From the NCBI GenBank assembly GCA_008638375.1, contig CM018031.1, forward strand, positions 18,446,915 to 18,510,914: a stretch of DNA of 64,000 nucleotides, written 5' to 3'. Shown here piece after piece: positions 47,590 through 60,653 of this stretch (position 1 is the first letter of the stretch; every line of letters starts with the position of its first letter). The translations under genes were made by a program, and so were the position numbers. The notes beneath the pieces were generated by a model. That model did not search any database. It was given only the letters and a program-made list of their open reading frames with translations, and was not told the DNA's origin. Origin of the DNA: Nyssa sinensis. Taxonomy: Eukaryota > Streptophyta > Magnoliopsida > Cornales > Nyssaceae.

Positions 47590-48732
47590 GGATCCATGGG
47601 TCACCCAAAAGCTTCAAAAAGCCATGCAATTGCAGTTGAATCCACTTCACGCAAACGATCCCTTTCAAACCCGTCAAATTCACATTGAGCATCCAAATGA
47701 GAAATGGGCCTTAAAACCAATTTCCATACAGACTACATTTGATGTGGCCTCATTCTTTCAGGACGATCCTACAACCGAATGGGCGGTCCTAAGAGTTCTC
47801 CAGCCGCCTATTTACAAGCTTTGCTAGCCCCGTCCGATGTTGCATACCCTCGGTTGGTTCGCTTGTTCTATCAGAATATGTATCTTCAGCCGATAATCAA
47901 CCCGGGGGTATTGTTTACTAAAATTGATGATGAGGCGATCGCTGTGACCAAAGAGTCTATTGCCGCTGCATTGGGGTCTCCTTTTCAATCTCACCTTGCT
48001 CACTTGCCTCAGTTATCAGTTTCCCAAAAAGTCACTGCTTTGAGCACTGTTTCATTGGGTCACTCTACACCAAATCACATTCTACGTTCTCAACTTCCAT
48101 GGCGGCTTTGGTTTGTTAATTCGGTGCTCAAGAAGAATGTGTGTTCCAATGGTCATGATCAACAACGGCGAGGGGATCTCCTTGATGCCCTATATGCTAT
48201 GGGGAATGAATTTTCATGTGATGTTGCTGCCATGATTTGGAACCAAATGTATGCTTGTTATAAATAGTTCATTAAGACGCCCACACAACGTGCTCAAGCA
48301 TGGCCTCTGCCCTTTGCCAATTTGATCACTGTATTGGTTCGAGCCGACGGATATGACATTCCTCCTACTGAGCCGTCTGATACTACTTGTGTTTATTATG
48401 GTCAGTATCTCTGGGCTGTCAGCTGGCGCAGATTGGTTCAGAAAAGTGGGCAGCATCCTAGGTTGTCCCGACAACCTGTGTGGCTTAGTAACCTTATTGA
48501 GATTCCTCCATCCACATCCACTGGACCTTCATCTCCTCCCATTTCATCTCCACTTTTGCTTCCTACCACCTCAGAGGATAGATCACATTCGGACTATAGC
48601 CATCTTGAGCAGCAGTTTGATGCATTTGAGGCTCAATATCAACTTGATATCGCAGAGACTCATCGCCTTCTTCGGGCTATTCTTGTCGCTCAGCTCCCGC
48701 CTTCTGATTCACCGGGCTCTTTGCCCCCTTAG
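47590..48732 (+). pseudogene. Putative plant transposon protein (Transposase_32-like) ORF, interrupted
   Basis: A reading of about 300 codons contains YPRLVRLFYQNM, the GVLFTKIDDEAIAVT segment with AALGSP, LPWRLWF and a Ser/Pro-rich tail ending at TAG 48730. The pattern fits the retroelement-associated putative plant transposon protein domain. A frame change near 47780-47825 and a TAG at 48265-48267 interrupt it. A downstream GAGGACAAGGTGTCAAA and TTGGGGGGAG is also typical of the region after such ORFs. Function in the element is unknown. Confidence 0.6.
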
Positions 48733-51260
48733 TTCTCTCTACTCAGGTGCACTCCTTCTTTTTACTTCTTTTGTTCTATTTCATGTTCTTTGATGTCATG
48801 TCCCCTTGAGGACAAGGTGTCAAATAAGTTGGGGGGAGTTGCTATTATTTTGCCTACTTGAGCTCAGTATACTTCGTGATTACAATTTTATTGTTTTGAG
48901 TGTATTCATGTATTTCTGAGCTTGCATGAGAATCATTGTGATAGTTGTGCACTGCTAGTGATTTGTCTTTCCCTGAATTTCATAATTGGAGACAAATTGG
49001 GTTGCTACTCTTGTGACTCTATGATTTGATGGTTAGACTGTGAGACTCTAGTATCATGATGGCATTAACTAAGACTTATAACCCATGTTATGTAGATTTG
49101 AGCTTGAACTTTATTTTGAGGGTTATACAGTTTGCATATCTTTATTCTATCAACTGCCATTGTCGCATGTCTAAGGTCAGTCAGTTCAGATGTCGGATGA
49201 CACTTCTTGCCTTTGGGGAATGAAACTAGGCCCTCTTTCTACTTTGAGCCCGTTCGTTTGTTTCTTGCCTCTTTACATTATTTACTTGATTGGATCCAAT
49301 TTGAGCCTTCATTGTTATATCTTTCTTTTCATAGCCAGTTGCCTCGCTTTGGGTGAAGAAGTTGAGTGATTTTTCTTTGAGAATTTGGTGTTATGAAAGT
49401 AGAGAAGTGAAGATGTACTTTTTTTTCTTTTATTGTAATTTTATTCGGTGTTATTCACATAAAAAAAAAAAAGATGAAGAACTCCATGGCTATGGTGCTC
49501 TCCTCTTCTACTATCATAGGCTAAGTTTCTCTCATTCTTAGGGTTTAGATGAAACCCTAGTCAAGTAATCGTGCTTCTTTGTATTTTATTTTTGGGTTAA
49601 TTAGTTTTGGATGTTGATTGTATAACTTTAGACTTTTATTAATCCAATGATTGTGTTATTCAGTTTCACATAATCAATTTCAATGATTTTGTTTATGTGG
49701 TTATACAATAGTAATAGTCGTACATACAACAAAATCGTAGGACGAGTCATAACTCAAGAAAAACAAATTGTGACTATGACCTTAGAATTAGCGTAGAGAA
49801 TTTGTGTTGACCAAAGATGATTCGTGCTTAGGGTTTTGGTGCGTGATTTTCTTGATGATTGTATTGAGACTTGTAGCCAAAATACATCTTTTACATCCAA
49901 ATTTAATGGCCCAAGAATTAATACAATTGAAGCTAGTTACAAGATTAGTGGTGGATTCAACACCCTAGGAATCCTCTTTTAATTTGATTCAGTCGTTAAT
50001 TCAGTTGAATATTTGCTTTAATTATAGTTCTCATTTAATTTTAGAAAAAAAATCAACAAACAATCACTCTTTGTTAATTTGAATTAAAGTTAATCTCAAC
50101 TTTGGTTTTTAAACAATTAACAGTCTCTATGGGTTAGACCCTTACTTCTCTACTATACTAGTAGTTTAGTTTGGTAATTTGATTGATTTCCACGACAGAT
50201 CAGTTCATTCAAATATCCAATAAACTGAAGCTAACATGGAGAATTTTTAAAGAAAGAAATACCTTAGTTTCTCTCTTCAATGGCAGCTTTATCATCATTG
50301 TTCATGCTCTCATTGCCTTTTAATTGCTCCTAGGGCCTTCTAGCTTCAATTTGGTCCCGGTCTAGAGCCTTGCATGTCATATGCAGCTCTTCCCCTTCAA
50401 TTCTCGTGACTTTCTCTCTTTATTCTCTCTCTAGTTCTTTCCCTCTCACTCTTTAGTCGAACACAACACACTAAGTTTGATTATCTTTTCTTTTGGGGCT
50501 CCCTCACATTATGAGATGTATATGAACCATGAGGATTTGGTGCATTTGTTTTGATTGGCTAACATGTTAGTGCAATTAGGTGGTGACACCTCACTTCCTC
50601 TTGGCATTTTTCCTATTTCTTTTACTTTATGTATATTTCTTGTGGTCATCATAGCACAAAAGTGCTAGTAGCCTAGTAGGTTTTCCTTCTGAGTGCTAGT
50701 ATTTACCATGTACAAGGTATAGGGTTCAAGTCTTGGACAACCCTTTGCAGGCCTCATTTTTCCTCTTTTCTCTTTTTTTTATTAGTGCGTATTAGTTCTT
50801 ATTGCATAATCTTTGTTATATTTAGTTACTAGCTAATTTTAGTTGTCACCATGTTAATTTGCTTAGTTGATAAATTTGTGACTTGTCATTACAATGATTA
50901 TTATAAGTTTTTACAATGTTGAATGGTCTATTCATGTTTCAATATAGTCATATTTACACACCATTTTCTCTTAACTTTCATTAAGTAATCCCATCCAACA
51001 ATTTAAAGTGTCAGTATATTATTTTCCTTACTTAGATAATGTCTTGGGTTAATGCTTCAAGGTATCATCAAAAGATTCATTTATGATAGTATGCATTACA
51101 ATGCATTGATTGTTTATTTAATCCTCATATTGACGGTACACACATGTGTCTTTGGTCTCTAGTTTTAGGGTCAAATTTCTTATGTAATTTTTTCATCATT
51201 TATGTAAGCTTAGTCTTGTTAATAATTACTGTTACCTTAATTATCCAATAATTAAGGTTT
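48733..51260. other. Repeat-derived noncoding sequence
   Basis: No gene seen. Continues from the transposon ORF. From about 50200 it may be antisense gypsy LTR sequence leading to the junction at 51261-51284. Confidence 0.4.
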
Positions 51261-51284
51261 GGGGTGTTACATTATCCCCTTCTT
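51261..51284 (-). mobile_element. Gypsy-type LTR start and polypurine tract, antisense
   Basis: GGGGTGTTACA (51261-51271) is the reverse complement of an LTR start TGTAACACCCC. It is followed by TTATCCCCTTCTT, the complement of a polypurine tract. This is the 3' LTR junction of a minus-oriented Ty3/gypsy-like element. Confidence 0.55.
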
Positions 51285-54246
51285 AAAAAGAGTTTTGTCC
51301 CCAACACTCAACTAATCTTATCAAAACTATTCGTATATTTGTGTTATTAGCATGCTTCCATTTCACATTTCGATAACACTTGACTTATTGTTATCAGATT
51401 AGGAGTGGTCTTAAAAGTCAAGTGTGTGGTCGAATGATTCTATTCTCACTATCGAGGTACATTGAATTTCTTTTATTCAAGTACTTCTAGTCTGTTGAGG
51501 ACCAAGTATCTTATTAGTCTACTTAATTTTGTGTTCATATTTCGAATCATTTCTTCATTATTCTTACTATTTCATTTAACTTGTATTTCATTAGGCTTCG
51601 TTTCTAGTCATTACATTTACTTCCAGGGAGTAAGTTATAATCATAATATTATTTAGGATTCTTAATTTCTTGATTGCTCTGTGTGGTAGTCCTTGAAAAC
51701 CAAACTAGTGGCTAGACTATTATCTTTCCATTGATCAGAAACATTTAATCTTGGATATCCTGATACTTTATTCTATTTTAAGGATGAATTCTTTGAGTAG
51801 TTCTTTCTAATTTCTTCCTTGGCTGTGAATCCCTTTTTGGATTTCCTTTGCAACTTCGGATCGTGTAACCTATAATATCATTTCCTTAGACATTTGTTGT
51901 CTATTTAAATATATCTGCGAGTTTTTAGATGTTTCATCTTATCTTTATGTCATAGGTATTCTTTTAGTTTTGAGGCTAATTTACTCAGGTGTCTTTTGGC
52001 ATTATAAGCTTCCTTAAAGCATAGGTAACTTAGTCTCATTCCCTTACATATCTTGGGATTCTTATACATGGATCCATATCAAAAGCTACTTTTACTAAAG
52101 GTAAGTCAATCCTCTTTATGTATGTTTTATGGTTGACTTATTGGCACTGTGCCCTTTGCTGTACTTTACTTGTTTCCATTTGTACCCATCTCACGGGCTA
52201 GAAGGATTTGAGGAAATTAGTTCCTCCATTTCTTCCCTATCGTTGTCTCAGTCTTTATATATTCATATCTTTCTCTTTGTCTCTTGAGATAAAGCATAGT
52301 GTTGTGCTTAGCTTCTCACTTCTTCAAGTCTAAGTGGACTTACAAGAGGGTTCTCAAGGTATAGGAATACCCAATTTTTACTGATCTTTTAAATTCTATC
52401 GTCAGTTGCTTTACAAGTACCTTTTTGTTTGAGGTTATGCTTGGTTCATCACTGAACCTTGTAATTCATCATAGGTTTTCATTTATGATTAACCCTAGTC
52501 TTAAGTTTTTATGACTTTTGCTATCGTCAATTGTTTCCTTAGTCATTTGGTCTATATCAACTTTTAGGATTTTTTAGATGCATTAGTCTTTTACTTGTCG
52601 TTACTACACGACTAGCTTACTTGAGCCCGATGATTGGCCTTACTCTAATTCAATCCTTAGATCTCATTAGAACTTAAAATTCATAAATTACGTGGCAGTC
52701 TTTCTTATTTTTTTCTTTCATAATCGTAATCTTCTATGACATCACCTTTGAGATTGTTAGTTGATAGCAGTTTTCTTTCACAGATTCTATCCGTGAATCC
52801 TAGAGACTTAAATTTGTAAGCATCCCTGGGTTAAGGTTAGTTGTTCTCACGATTTCTTTGTGTTAAGTTTTTCTTGATGCAGAATAAACTTTTCCTTTGC
52901 CTCCCACTAGAGATTTGTGGTCATGTGCTTACTTTGTGAGCTAATCTATCTCTTGCATCTTACTTGGGTTGATTTCTTGGGCAAGTATCTTTCATCTGAT
53001 TTCAGGTCCATATCTTCTCATTTCATTACGGGTCGGAGCATAATAAGTGTACAAGGCTCCCTTCGTTCCTTGAGTCCAATTAAGAAGTTTTCATAGAAAA
53101 ATTATGCTCATTACTTACAAGACCAATATTTTGTTACCATTCGTAGTTTATGGTTTTGTACTTGATTCACTCTAATAGTTGTTGATTACCTCAGACCATC
53201 TCTAACTATAGAGTTTTATATTTACTTCTATTAGTGATCAATTCTTGACCATCAAATCCTTCACATCTCTTTATTCTTAGTGTGCCAAACTTAGTTCGAC
53301 TATATTTTACTATGCTCTTCAGAGCTCATTCCTATACATCGGGAGTCATATCTTTGTAAAAGAAAACCACTCGTCTACTTATGTCATCATTACTATGATT
53401 GTGACTGAATCATTAAGTTACATTAGATGTGATCTTTCTTCAATCTTTACTGAGCTTATCCCTTTGAGACTCTAACTTGTTGATTGGATAGGGAATGGCA
53501 GGCATATTTTCTAACTCCCAAGTTACACAATAAGGTGGTCGGCCTTACATGTAATTAAGGATCTATCAACATTCCAGCGTGTGCCACTATCCTCTCAACT
53601 TTCCTTTATCTAGAGATTCATTAATAATTTAAACTCCTTGTACATTTGGGCATGTATAACACTCTTATTCTTGAATAAGCCTTCTTTCAACTTAAATCTT
53701 AAGAGCAAGATTGAAGTAAGGAATCACTCGCAACTTGTGGAAACATTAGTTTCCAACTTCATCCTTAAGTCACCTATAATTGGTAATCTAATTGACTCCA
53801 ATAGTGATTTATATAATTACCTTACTTTCATTGCTCTACCTCGATCTTATCCCTCGAATGCTTTGAATTCCTTAGGATTCATTCCCCATAGAGCTGTAAC
53901 ATTGCCTTTGGCAATCATTAAGTTCTAAACTTCAAATCATACTTTATGTCTCTCATAATCAAGGACTTTTGGGTTTCGAATCTGAAACTTCTCATCAGCT
54001 TATCACTTTTTTCCCTAGGCTTCATGTACCTAAAGTTCTATCGATTTCTAGTTCCTCTAGGATTCTTGTGAATCCTACTTCTGATCGTTGCCTAGGTTGG
54101 GGTAGCCTAGCTCTAACTCTCCAACTATGTTGGTAAATCAATGTTTGGGTAACTCTAACCTTATTGGTTACTTGGGCTCTTATAACCTGAGTCACCTACT
54201 TTAGGCCACTCATGCTCTGAAGTGTTACCTATCTTAGGTAATTTTT
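51285..54246 (-). mobile_element. Internal region of a decayed gypsy-like element
   Basis: Nearly 3 kb between the antisense PPT and the antisense PBS. I see no intact reverse transcriptase or integrase, so it is either a large non-autonomous derivative or too decayed to read. Confidence 0.4.
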
Positions 54247-54258
54247 GCTCTAATACCA
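54247..54258 (-). mobile_element. Primer-binding site, antisense
   Basis: GCTCTAATACCA is the complement of TGGTATTAGAGC, one base off the initiator-Met tRNA primer site. It is followed after three bases by TGTCACATCC, an LTR end. Confidence 0.6.
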
Positions 54259-54261
54259 CTC

Positions 54262-56370
54262 TGTCACATCCTAGACCCCACCCTATGAGGATTAGGGATA
54301 GTGATCGACCAATTAGGTATCTCGCCAATACACTATCCCTTTTGTAGCATATTGATGACGTGTCTACCCGAACGCATGTCCAAATAGATTGCATTCAGTT
54401 ATACATAATCGTGTAGTGAAAATCTATTTGTAAAAATTTTCTTGAATGCAATCACATTTGGTAGAGCCTAACTAAACTTTACATTAGAGTTACAATGACA
54501 TGAGCCTATCGTTCCATTATATATAAATGTCTAACTATTACAACAATAATAACATCATTCACGTTCTATTCTTATCTAAACTTTCACATGACTTTGGTAT
54601 TAATTACTTTAGGTTGATACCTCTACGGCTGGGATACTAACCCTTCCATAGCTAGAGCCTCTATTCATCCTGTCTTGCTTGCATCTGGATCAGTAAACTT
54701 CTTGGTCTATCCTGAAAAACTACAGGACAAAACCCTATGAGCTTAATGAAAAGCTCGTAAGTAACTCTGGTCCCATGTCATGGGTTTCTGGAAACCCCTT
54801 TTGTAAATCTTTTCATAGCTTTCATAAAATGTTTATGACTTTCACAGATAGCAGTTAAGGAATATTTCATAGATATGTTGTAATTCAATTTCCATCATAA
54901 TGGAAGTCTTCCTTGAGCATTGGCCCAACTCTAGAGTTTTATTCCAAGGATTGTTGTCCTTGCTGGTTTCTTTCACATCAATCGGTTTGCAAATCTCTCA
55001 ATCACTTCATCTCTTTCAATTGACTAATTGCTTTAATTGAATGCTTTCGCTAGAATATTGATATTGAAATTGAGTTTTCATAAATTTCATAATCGATCTT
55101 TAATTTGATTAATTGAAAACTTAATTAAGCAATTGATGGTGTAAATTGAATTGAATTGTCATTTGATCACTTAGTTGAATTTTGCATTTAATTGATAAAA
55201 TTGCATATCAAATTAAACTAGTTGATCAATTAGGTGAATGTTGATAGGTTTGTGTTTTTGAATAATGTTTGGCAATTTCATTGGTGGATGGGCATACATG
55301 TTGGATTAATCATATTGAGACCTTGATAGATACCCTCCCCCTTCTAGATAATATTCACACTTTGGGACCTTGATAGATATCCTAGTGGTATCCCTCTGCA
55401 TCATTTCCAACAACATAATAGCTCGTGAAAAGTCAGGCCTTTAGGGAGGCCAGTAGACAAACTAAGTTTTTCAGAGTGTAGGATTCGACATGAGAGGAAT
55501 GGAGAGGAAACTCAATCTATGGTTATATGATATACTCTGATACTTCTTGGTGACCTATGCAATGTTTGTTCATAATCATTGTTGTTATTATTGGTTATGT
55601 TGTTTTTAGATATGTTGTTCTCATTCCTTTGAGCAGGAAATGGAGGTACGTCTTGAGGTTTGTATATACAGACTTGTATCATGTTTGAATGTTTATACTG
55701 AATACGTTATTACTATTCTTATACCACATGGAGTGGTGCCATGTTCTTTTGATTATTATATCAACAACTGTGATATAATAGATGTTGTTGTTGTGTACTT
55801 GTGATTGCATACTAGATATTAGGGATTGTTCTCATCGGACTTGCATTAGTTTTTGCACGTTGTTTACTTGTATGTTTTGGAAAATCCTGTTAAGCATTAT
55901 AGCTCACCCCTACAGTTCATGAGAATGGCAGGTAATAGACTGATAAATGACAACTTTCAGAGCAGCACGAGACAGACAGAGACCTGAGAAGCATTAGTTT
56001 CAGTTTATTATATTTATTCATTGTATATTGTAAAGGATGCATATACCCTTCCATGACATAATCTATATATTGTCTATTGGACCATTAAAGTCAACTCTGA
56101 ACATCACTTATTTATATACTATTGGTGGATATTTTGGTTTAGTTGCACTTCATGTGATCTATTTTATTAAATTCTGTTACAGGGCTTGAACAAGTATAAG
56201 CATGTTAACGAACCGAATCAATTAAAGGAAAATGATTTGAAGGAAATCAATTATAAAATAAATGGACTATCTTTTATTCACTTGACTTGGATGATTAGTC
56301 TTAATCACCTTCCAGTTTGGGGTCCAATGACCCTGTGGTCAGGCCTTGTGGGTTAGAAGTGTAATATTCA
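54262..56370. repeat. LTR-like sequence, orientation unresolved
   Basis: Starts TGTCACATCCTAGACCCC. The adjacent PBS argues for minus orientation. However, ATTATAGCTCACCCCTACAG (about 55897) and the end GGGTTAGAAGTGTAATA read like a plus-oriented gypsy LTR. No target duplication was found. Confidence 0.45.
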
Positions 56371-56539
56371 TATACTATACTAATTTAAGTGCAACTAAAG
56401 AAATTTTTTTTAGACAAAAATCCAGAATTTGATTGTTTAAGCTTGGTGATCACAGTACATCCTCTCTTTTTTCACAAGAAAGCCAATAAGAACAAAAGTA
56501 AGAATAAATTATGAAAATTTATAATGACCATGGTAATAA

Positions 56540-56960
56540 ACTTTAAGATCCTATTGATGCTAAAAATAAAGCCATTTGATTCTTTTGTAGAATCTAGGTA
56601 TTTCCTCCACCCCATAAGATTGACATGGCTAAGTCAAAGAGTTGTATTAAAACCGAATTCTCAGCCGCTCAGTAGTCTACTCTTGTTTAACCAATTACTC
56701 CCAAGGAAATAAAGATAACTTCTATTGAGATTTATAGTGATAAAGTCCTTGGCCTAAATAGGTTTTCTAATGCATTTTCTTTTTAGCACAATTAGAGTTG
56801 ATGGGTAAAGATGTCACTAAAGCTATTCTCTACTTTTTTATATTAGGATTCATGTCTATGGATTAGAATTCTATTGCTATTATTATTGTCCCTAAAACTT
56901 ATATCTTAGTACTATGAAGGATTTCTGTCTTATTTTATCCTACTAAACTTTATATATGTG
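56540..56960 (+). pseudogene. LINE-type reverse transcriptase remnant
   Basis: Broken frames read pieces in LINE order: FVESRYFLHPIRLTWLS, then EIYSDKVLGLNRFSNAF (the family's GPDGF-like segment), then GKDVTKAI-YFF and IAIIIVPKT. Stops and frameshifts separate all of them. Only the start of the RT domain is visible; the YADD part was not found. Confidence 0.5.
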
Positions 56961-57391
56961 TATATTCAACAATCCTTACTCATGAATCGAACACAATCTT
57001 TGATACACTCATTAGCCAAAATAAGATAGCTTTTTCTTAGGAAATTTGAGTAACAGTAATTTTCCTCTAAATATGTGTTGAAAACTCATTCCAAAATTCT
57101 TTATTGGTTTTGTAATTGTTAGGTTAGATTAAGTCTCCTTCTAGCTACAATGCCAGTCAATCATTTTGTTGTGTTTTTAAATTTTAAACTTCTATTAATA
57201 TAACACATGTGTTTGTTGATTACGTATGTTGATACACACATACTCTACCAATGCATTCGGGACCTAGACTTTAATTTTTCATATTCTGTTAGAGGTTTGT
57301 AATTAATTTTATGATATATTTTTTGTTTAAATATATTAAGTTTGTCTTCTTGTTGGGGCATTTCTTATATTTATAGATTCTAATATTTGAT

Positions 57392-57630
57392 GTGGAAAAA
57401 TATAGCTTGATAAATGTGGGATACCTGAACATGAAGGGATTTCTTGGCCCCAAGAAAGGGGAAAGATACCATCTACCTAATTTTTTACCATGGTTGGGTC
57501 CAACGAATGTGCAAGAAATAGCTTTTGTGATCTATAATTGGTAGCTATTGGCTAATATACCCCCATATTACATGGAAGTTCAAGTGAAGCTTATAGCGGC
57601 ATATTCAGAGATAGGCACACATTAAGGAAT
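57392..57630 (+). pseudogene. PIF/Harbinger transposase remnant
   Basis: One frame reads KYSLINVGYLNMKGFLGPKK then GERYHLPNF, matching the nuclease-domain segment of plant PIF/Harbinger transposases (normally D-x-GYPN-GFL-P, YHL). The expected catalytic Asp is Asn here and a TAG interrupts at 57541. The rest of the nuclease domain and terminal repeats were not seen. Confidence 0.6.
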
Positions 57631-57770
57631 ATAATTTAAATCCAAAGTTCATGCTATCAATTATCTCAAATGTCAGAAATGAAAGAAATAATCGTGGTGA
57701 TAATGACGATAGGTTTATATAGGTTTTTCGTGATGACCATGCACTGAAGATTGCAAGGGTTATAGGTTGA

Positions 57771-57775
57771 GATAT
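57771..57775. repeat. Left target duplication of solo LTR (GATAT)
   Basis: Abuts the terminal TG at 57776 and matches 60649-60653. Confidence 0.8.
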
Positions 57776-60648
57776 TGTTATAACATGAAATTTTTTTTTT
57801 TATTATTATTATTTATTCTTGCAATTGTTAATTAATTATTATTATTATTATTATTATTATTATTGTTATAATAATAATTATTGGATGTATGTATATATGT
57901 ATATATATATATATGTGTATATATATATATATATGTATAAATTTAAGGTATTTATTTAATATATGTGTGTACATGTGAGTGTATAATTAAAAAAAGTGAA
58001 TATATATATATATGGGTGTAGAACAGTGTGTGCATGTGTGTGTGCCGGTTGTGTGTGTGTGTGTGACCTTGAGTGTTACACACTCAAAGGGGTATGGGTG
58101 GGGTTGTGTGTGTGAGTAGAATTCAGGGAGTGGGGGGGTGCAGAGTCAGCAGAGAGTGGTTGGTCTTAGAGAGAGAGAGAGAGAGAGAAATATAGAGAGA
58201 GAGAGAGAGTGAAGAGAAATGAGGGTGTGTCTCGGGTGAGAAGGAAAGAAAGAGAAAGAAGAGAGAAACAGAGAGAGAGAGAGAGAGAGTTCTAGACTGT
58301 GAAGAAGGAGAGGAAGCTCGAGGAGGAACCAGAAAGGTGGAAGTGGGCACGGCTAGAGAGAGAAACAACAGAGAAGCCACGGGTAAACCCCTTCTGTTTC
58401 AATTTTTTTTAAGCATTTTTAATTGATTCAAATTATAGGATCTTAGAGAGAATAAGGTAGGGATTATTTTGCAAGAAGAATGAGAATGAATGGTTGAGAA
58501 ACTAGGGAGAAATCCCTAGTTGCAGGTTTCGGCCATGGAGGTTGAACCTCATCATTTTATGTGTGAAGCTTCCTTTAAATGATCCTAAGATAACCCTATG
58601 TAGTGCAGAAAGGGAATGGAGAAAGAAAGAATGAAAAACAGTAGAAAAATATGCAAGAAATTGGAATTTTTCAGTTGGCCGGAGATTCGGCCATGAGCCT
58701 TTGAGCTCTATTTCGTGGAGATGGGGACGGTTTGAAGGGAAATGGAGGTTGGATATGGAACCTACACGAAAAACCCTAGAGAATGGCATTTCAAAAATAG
58801 GGAAAACTCGCCGGAGGTCGGTCGCCGGCGCCGGAGAAGGCGCCGGAACCCTACCGCTGCTTCACCGGAAAATCGGGGAAGAAGGTGGGGTGCCGGGTCG
58901 GGTCCCGGGTCGGATCCGGGTCCGGTTCGGGCGGGTACGGGTCACCCCTGCCACGTGTCAGCCCATTGTTTTAAATTGAATGGAATTTGAACCCTTTTGA
59001 ATTTGAACCTTTTGAATTTGAACCTTAACCTGAACTTTCAGAAATTACGAGTTGACCCCCCAACTGTTAGAAATTACACTTTGACCCACCTGATTAAATT
59101 ATTAATAAAATATTAATTAAATTAATTATTTAATTAAATTAATTTAATTAATTAAATATTCAAAAACATCCCGGAGTCCAAATGAGACAAGTCATTAGTG
59201 TATTTTGACTATCTCGACTATTCCGAGACCAATGGTGAGGTCCGTTTTACGAGACGGGGTCCCAAAAAATAAAAGACCCGTAGTAACCCTTAAAATTACC
59301 AAAATGTCCCTAACTTGAAACACTGTCAAACGAACTCCGAATTAGGTAAACAAATAGTGGAATTTTATTATCTCGAACATTCCGGACTCAACCGTGGAGT
59401 CCGATTTGTGAAAAGAGGTCACAAGATGTAAGGACACGCGTAAAGTGCAAAATGACTGTTTTGCCCTTTTCAACCCAGGTGTCCGAATTGAGTTCTACGA
59501 AAACCTAGACTTACTTTCTTAAACGTTCTAAAACCAATGGTAGAGTTTAATTTAGCAGAATAGAAACCTATGAATTTAAAGACATAAAATTTGATGAATA
59601 GCATACATTCAAACAACAATGGACTGAGTTGTAATTTCTACTTTTAGGGACACTGACAGGACAGGAGGAGGCGATCTGATCTCCTACATTTTCATCCACC
59701 GGTTCAGTTACATATAGTTCACGATCTTCTAGGGTTGATACCAACCCATCAGGTATGGTGTTTTGCTAGTGTTAGAAATGAAGTTAAGTTAGGAATATTT
59801 GTGAATGACTGAATGCTGTATGTGTTTATCTGTAATGTGTTTACCTGTTTATTTGGAATTGGTTGTTCACATGCTTACATGTTACTTGTACCTTATGAAT
59901 ATTTAGTGAATGATGAATGTGACTCACGACATGTGTATATGTTGATTTTACGAGACATGCTTGCATGTGGAATCATTTAGGTGATTTATGTATTATTGTC
60001 TCGAGCATGCTATATTGTGGAAACCATGTATCATTGAGATTGCATTGGCATATTGGCATATGATGAATCCTTTGAGAACATGGCGTGGGTAAGCACGTGG
60101 TGCTTTGCATTATGAGGGTGTAGATCCTGTGGTGAAAAACCCAAAATTGGCCATTGCATTGGTACTTCGAGCCATCGGGGAGTACCCGTAAATGAGACAT
60201 GGGTGTGGCATAGAGTTGTGCATGGGTGTGTCATGCATACCATTCATATATATATTACTGCGATGTTTGAATGTCATTTAGAAATAAATGTACACTTTGC
60301 ACATGCCACGCCTTAGCTTTATTTCTGGCATTAGCATTTCATCATACCAGCAGTTGTGCTGACCCATTCGTGGGCAACATTTTCAGATGAGGATCCTCCA
60401 GCCACGTGAGACTTAGTGACGCCCTGAGAGGGCGAAGCACGTGATGTATTTGTGATCCATGAGACTTGTATTTTGTTATGTAAGGGCTTAAGCCCGAATG
60501 ACTGATGAACAATGTATTCAATGTTACTTTATGTATGGATGATGATGGACGCATGTTTAGTGAATTTAATTACTTTTGTCCTTTTATTTATTTTACTTTC
60601 TGTCTCGTCAGTCGCGTCCCGGGTTCGTCGGGAATTCGGGGCGTGACA
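57776..60648 (+). mobile_element. Solo LTR of a Ty3/gypsy-type element with GATAT target duplication (LTR B)
   Basis: A 2,873-bp unit starts TGTTATAACATG and ends GGGGCGTGACA. It is flanked by GATAT at 57771-57775 and 60649-60653. It carries (ATT)n, (AT)n and (GA)n tracts, a GC-rich stretch at 58790-58970 with GTCGGGTCCCGGGTCGG, an AATTAATT-rich tract near 59100 and a CAG|GTATGG splice-like site near 59752. No coding region is present. The two ends plus target duplication indicate LTR-LTR recombination of a full element. Confidence 0.85.
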
Positions 60649-60653
60649 GATAT
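60649..60653. repeat. Right target duplication of solo LTR (GATAT)
   Basis: Follows the terminal CA at 60648 and matches 57771-57775. Confidence 0.8.
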
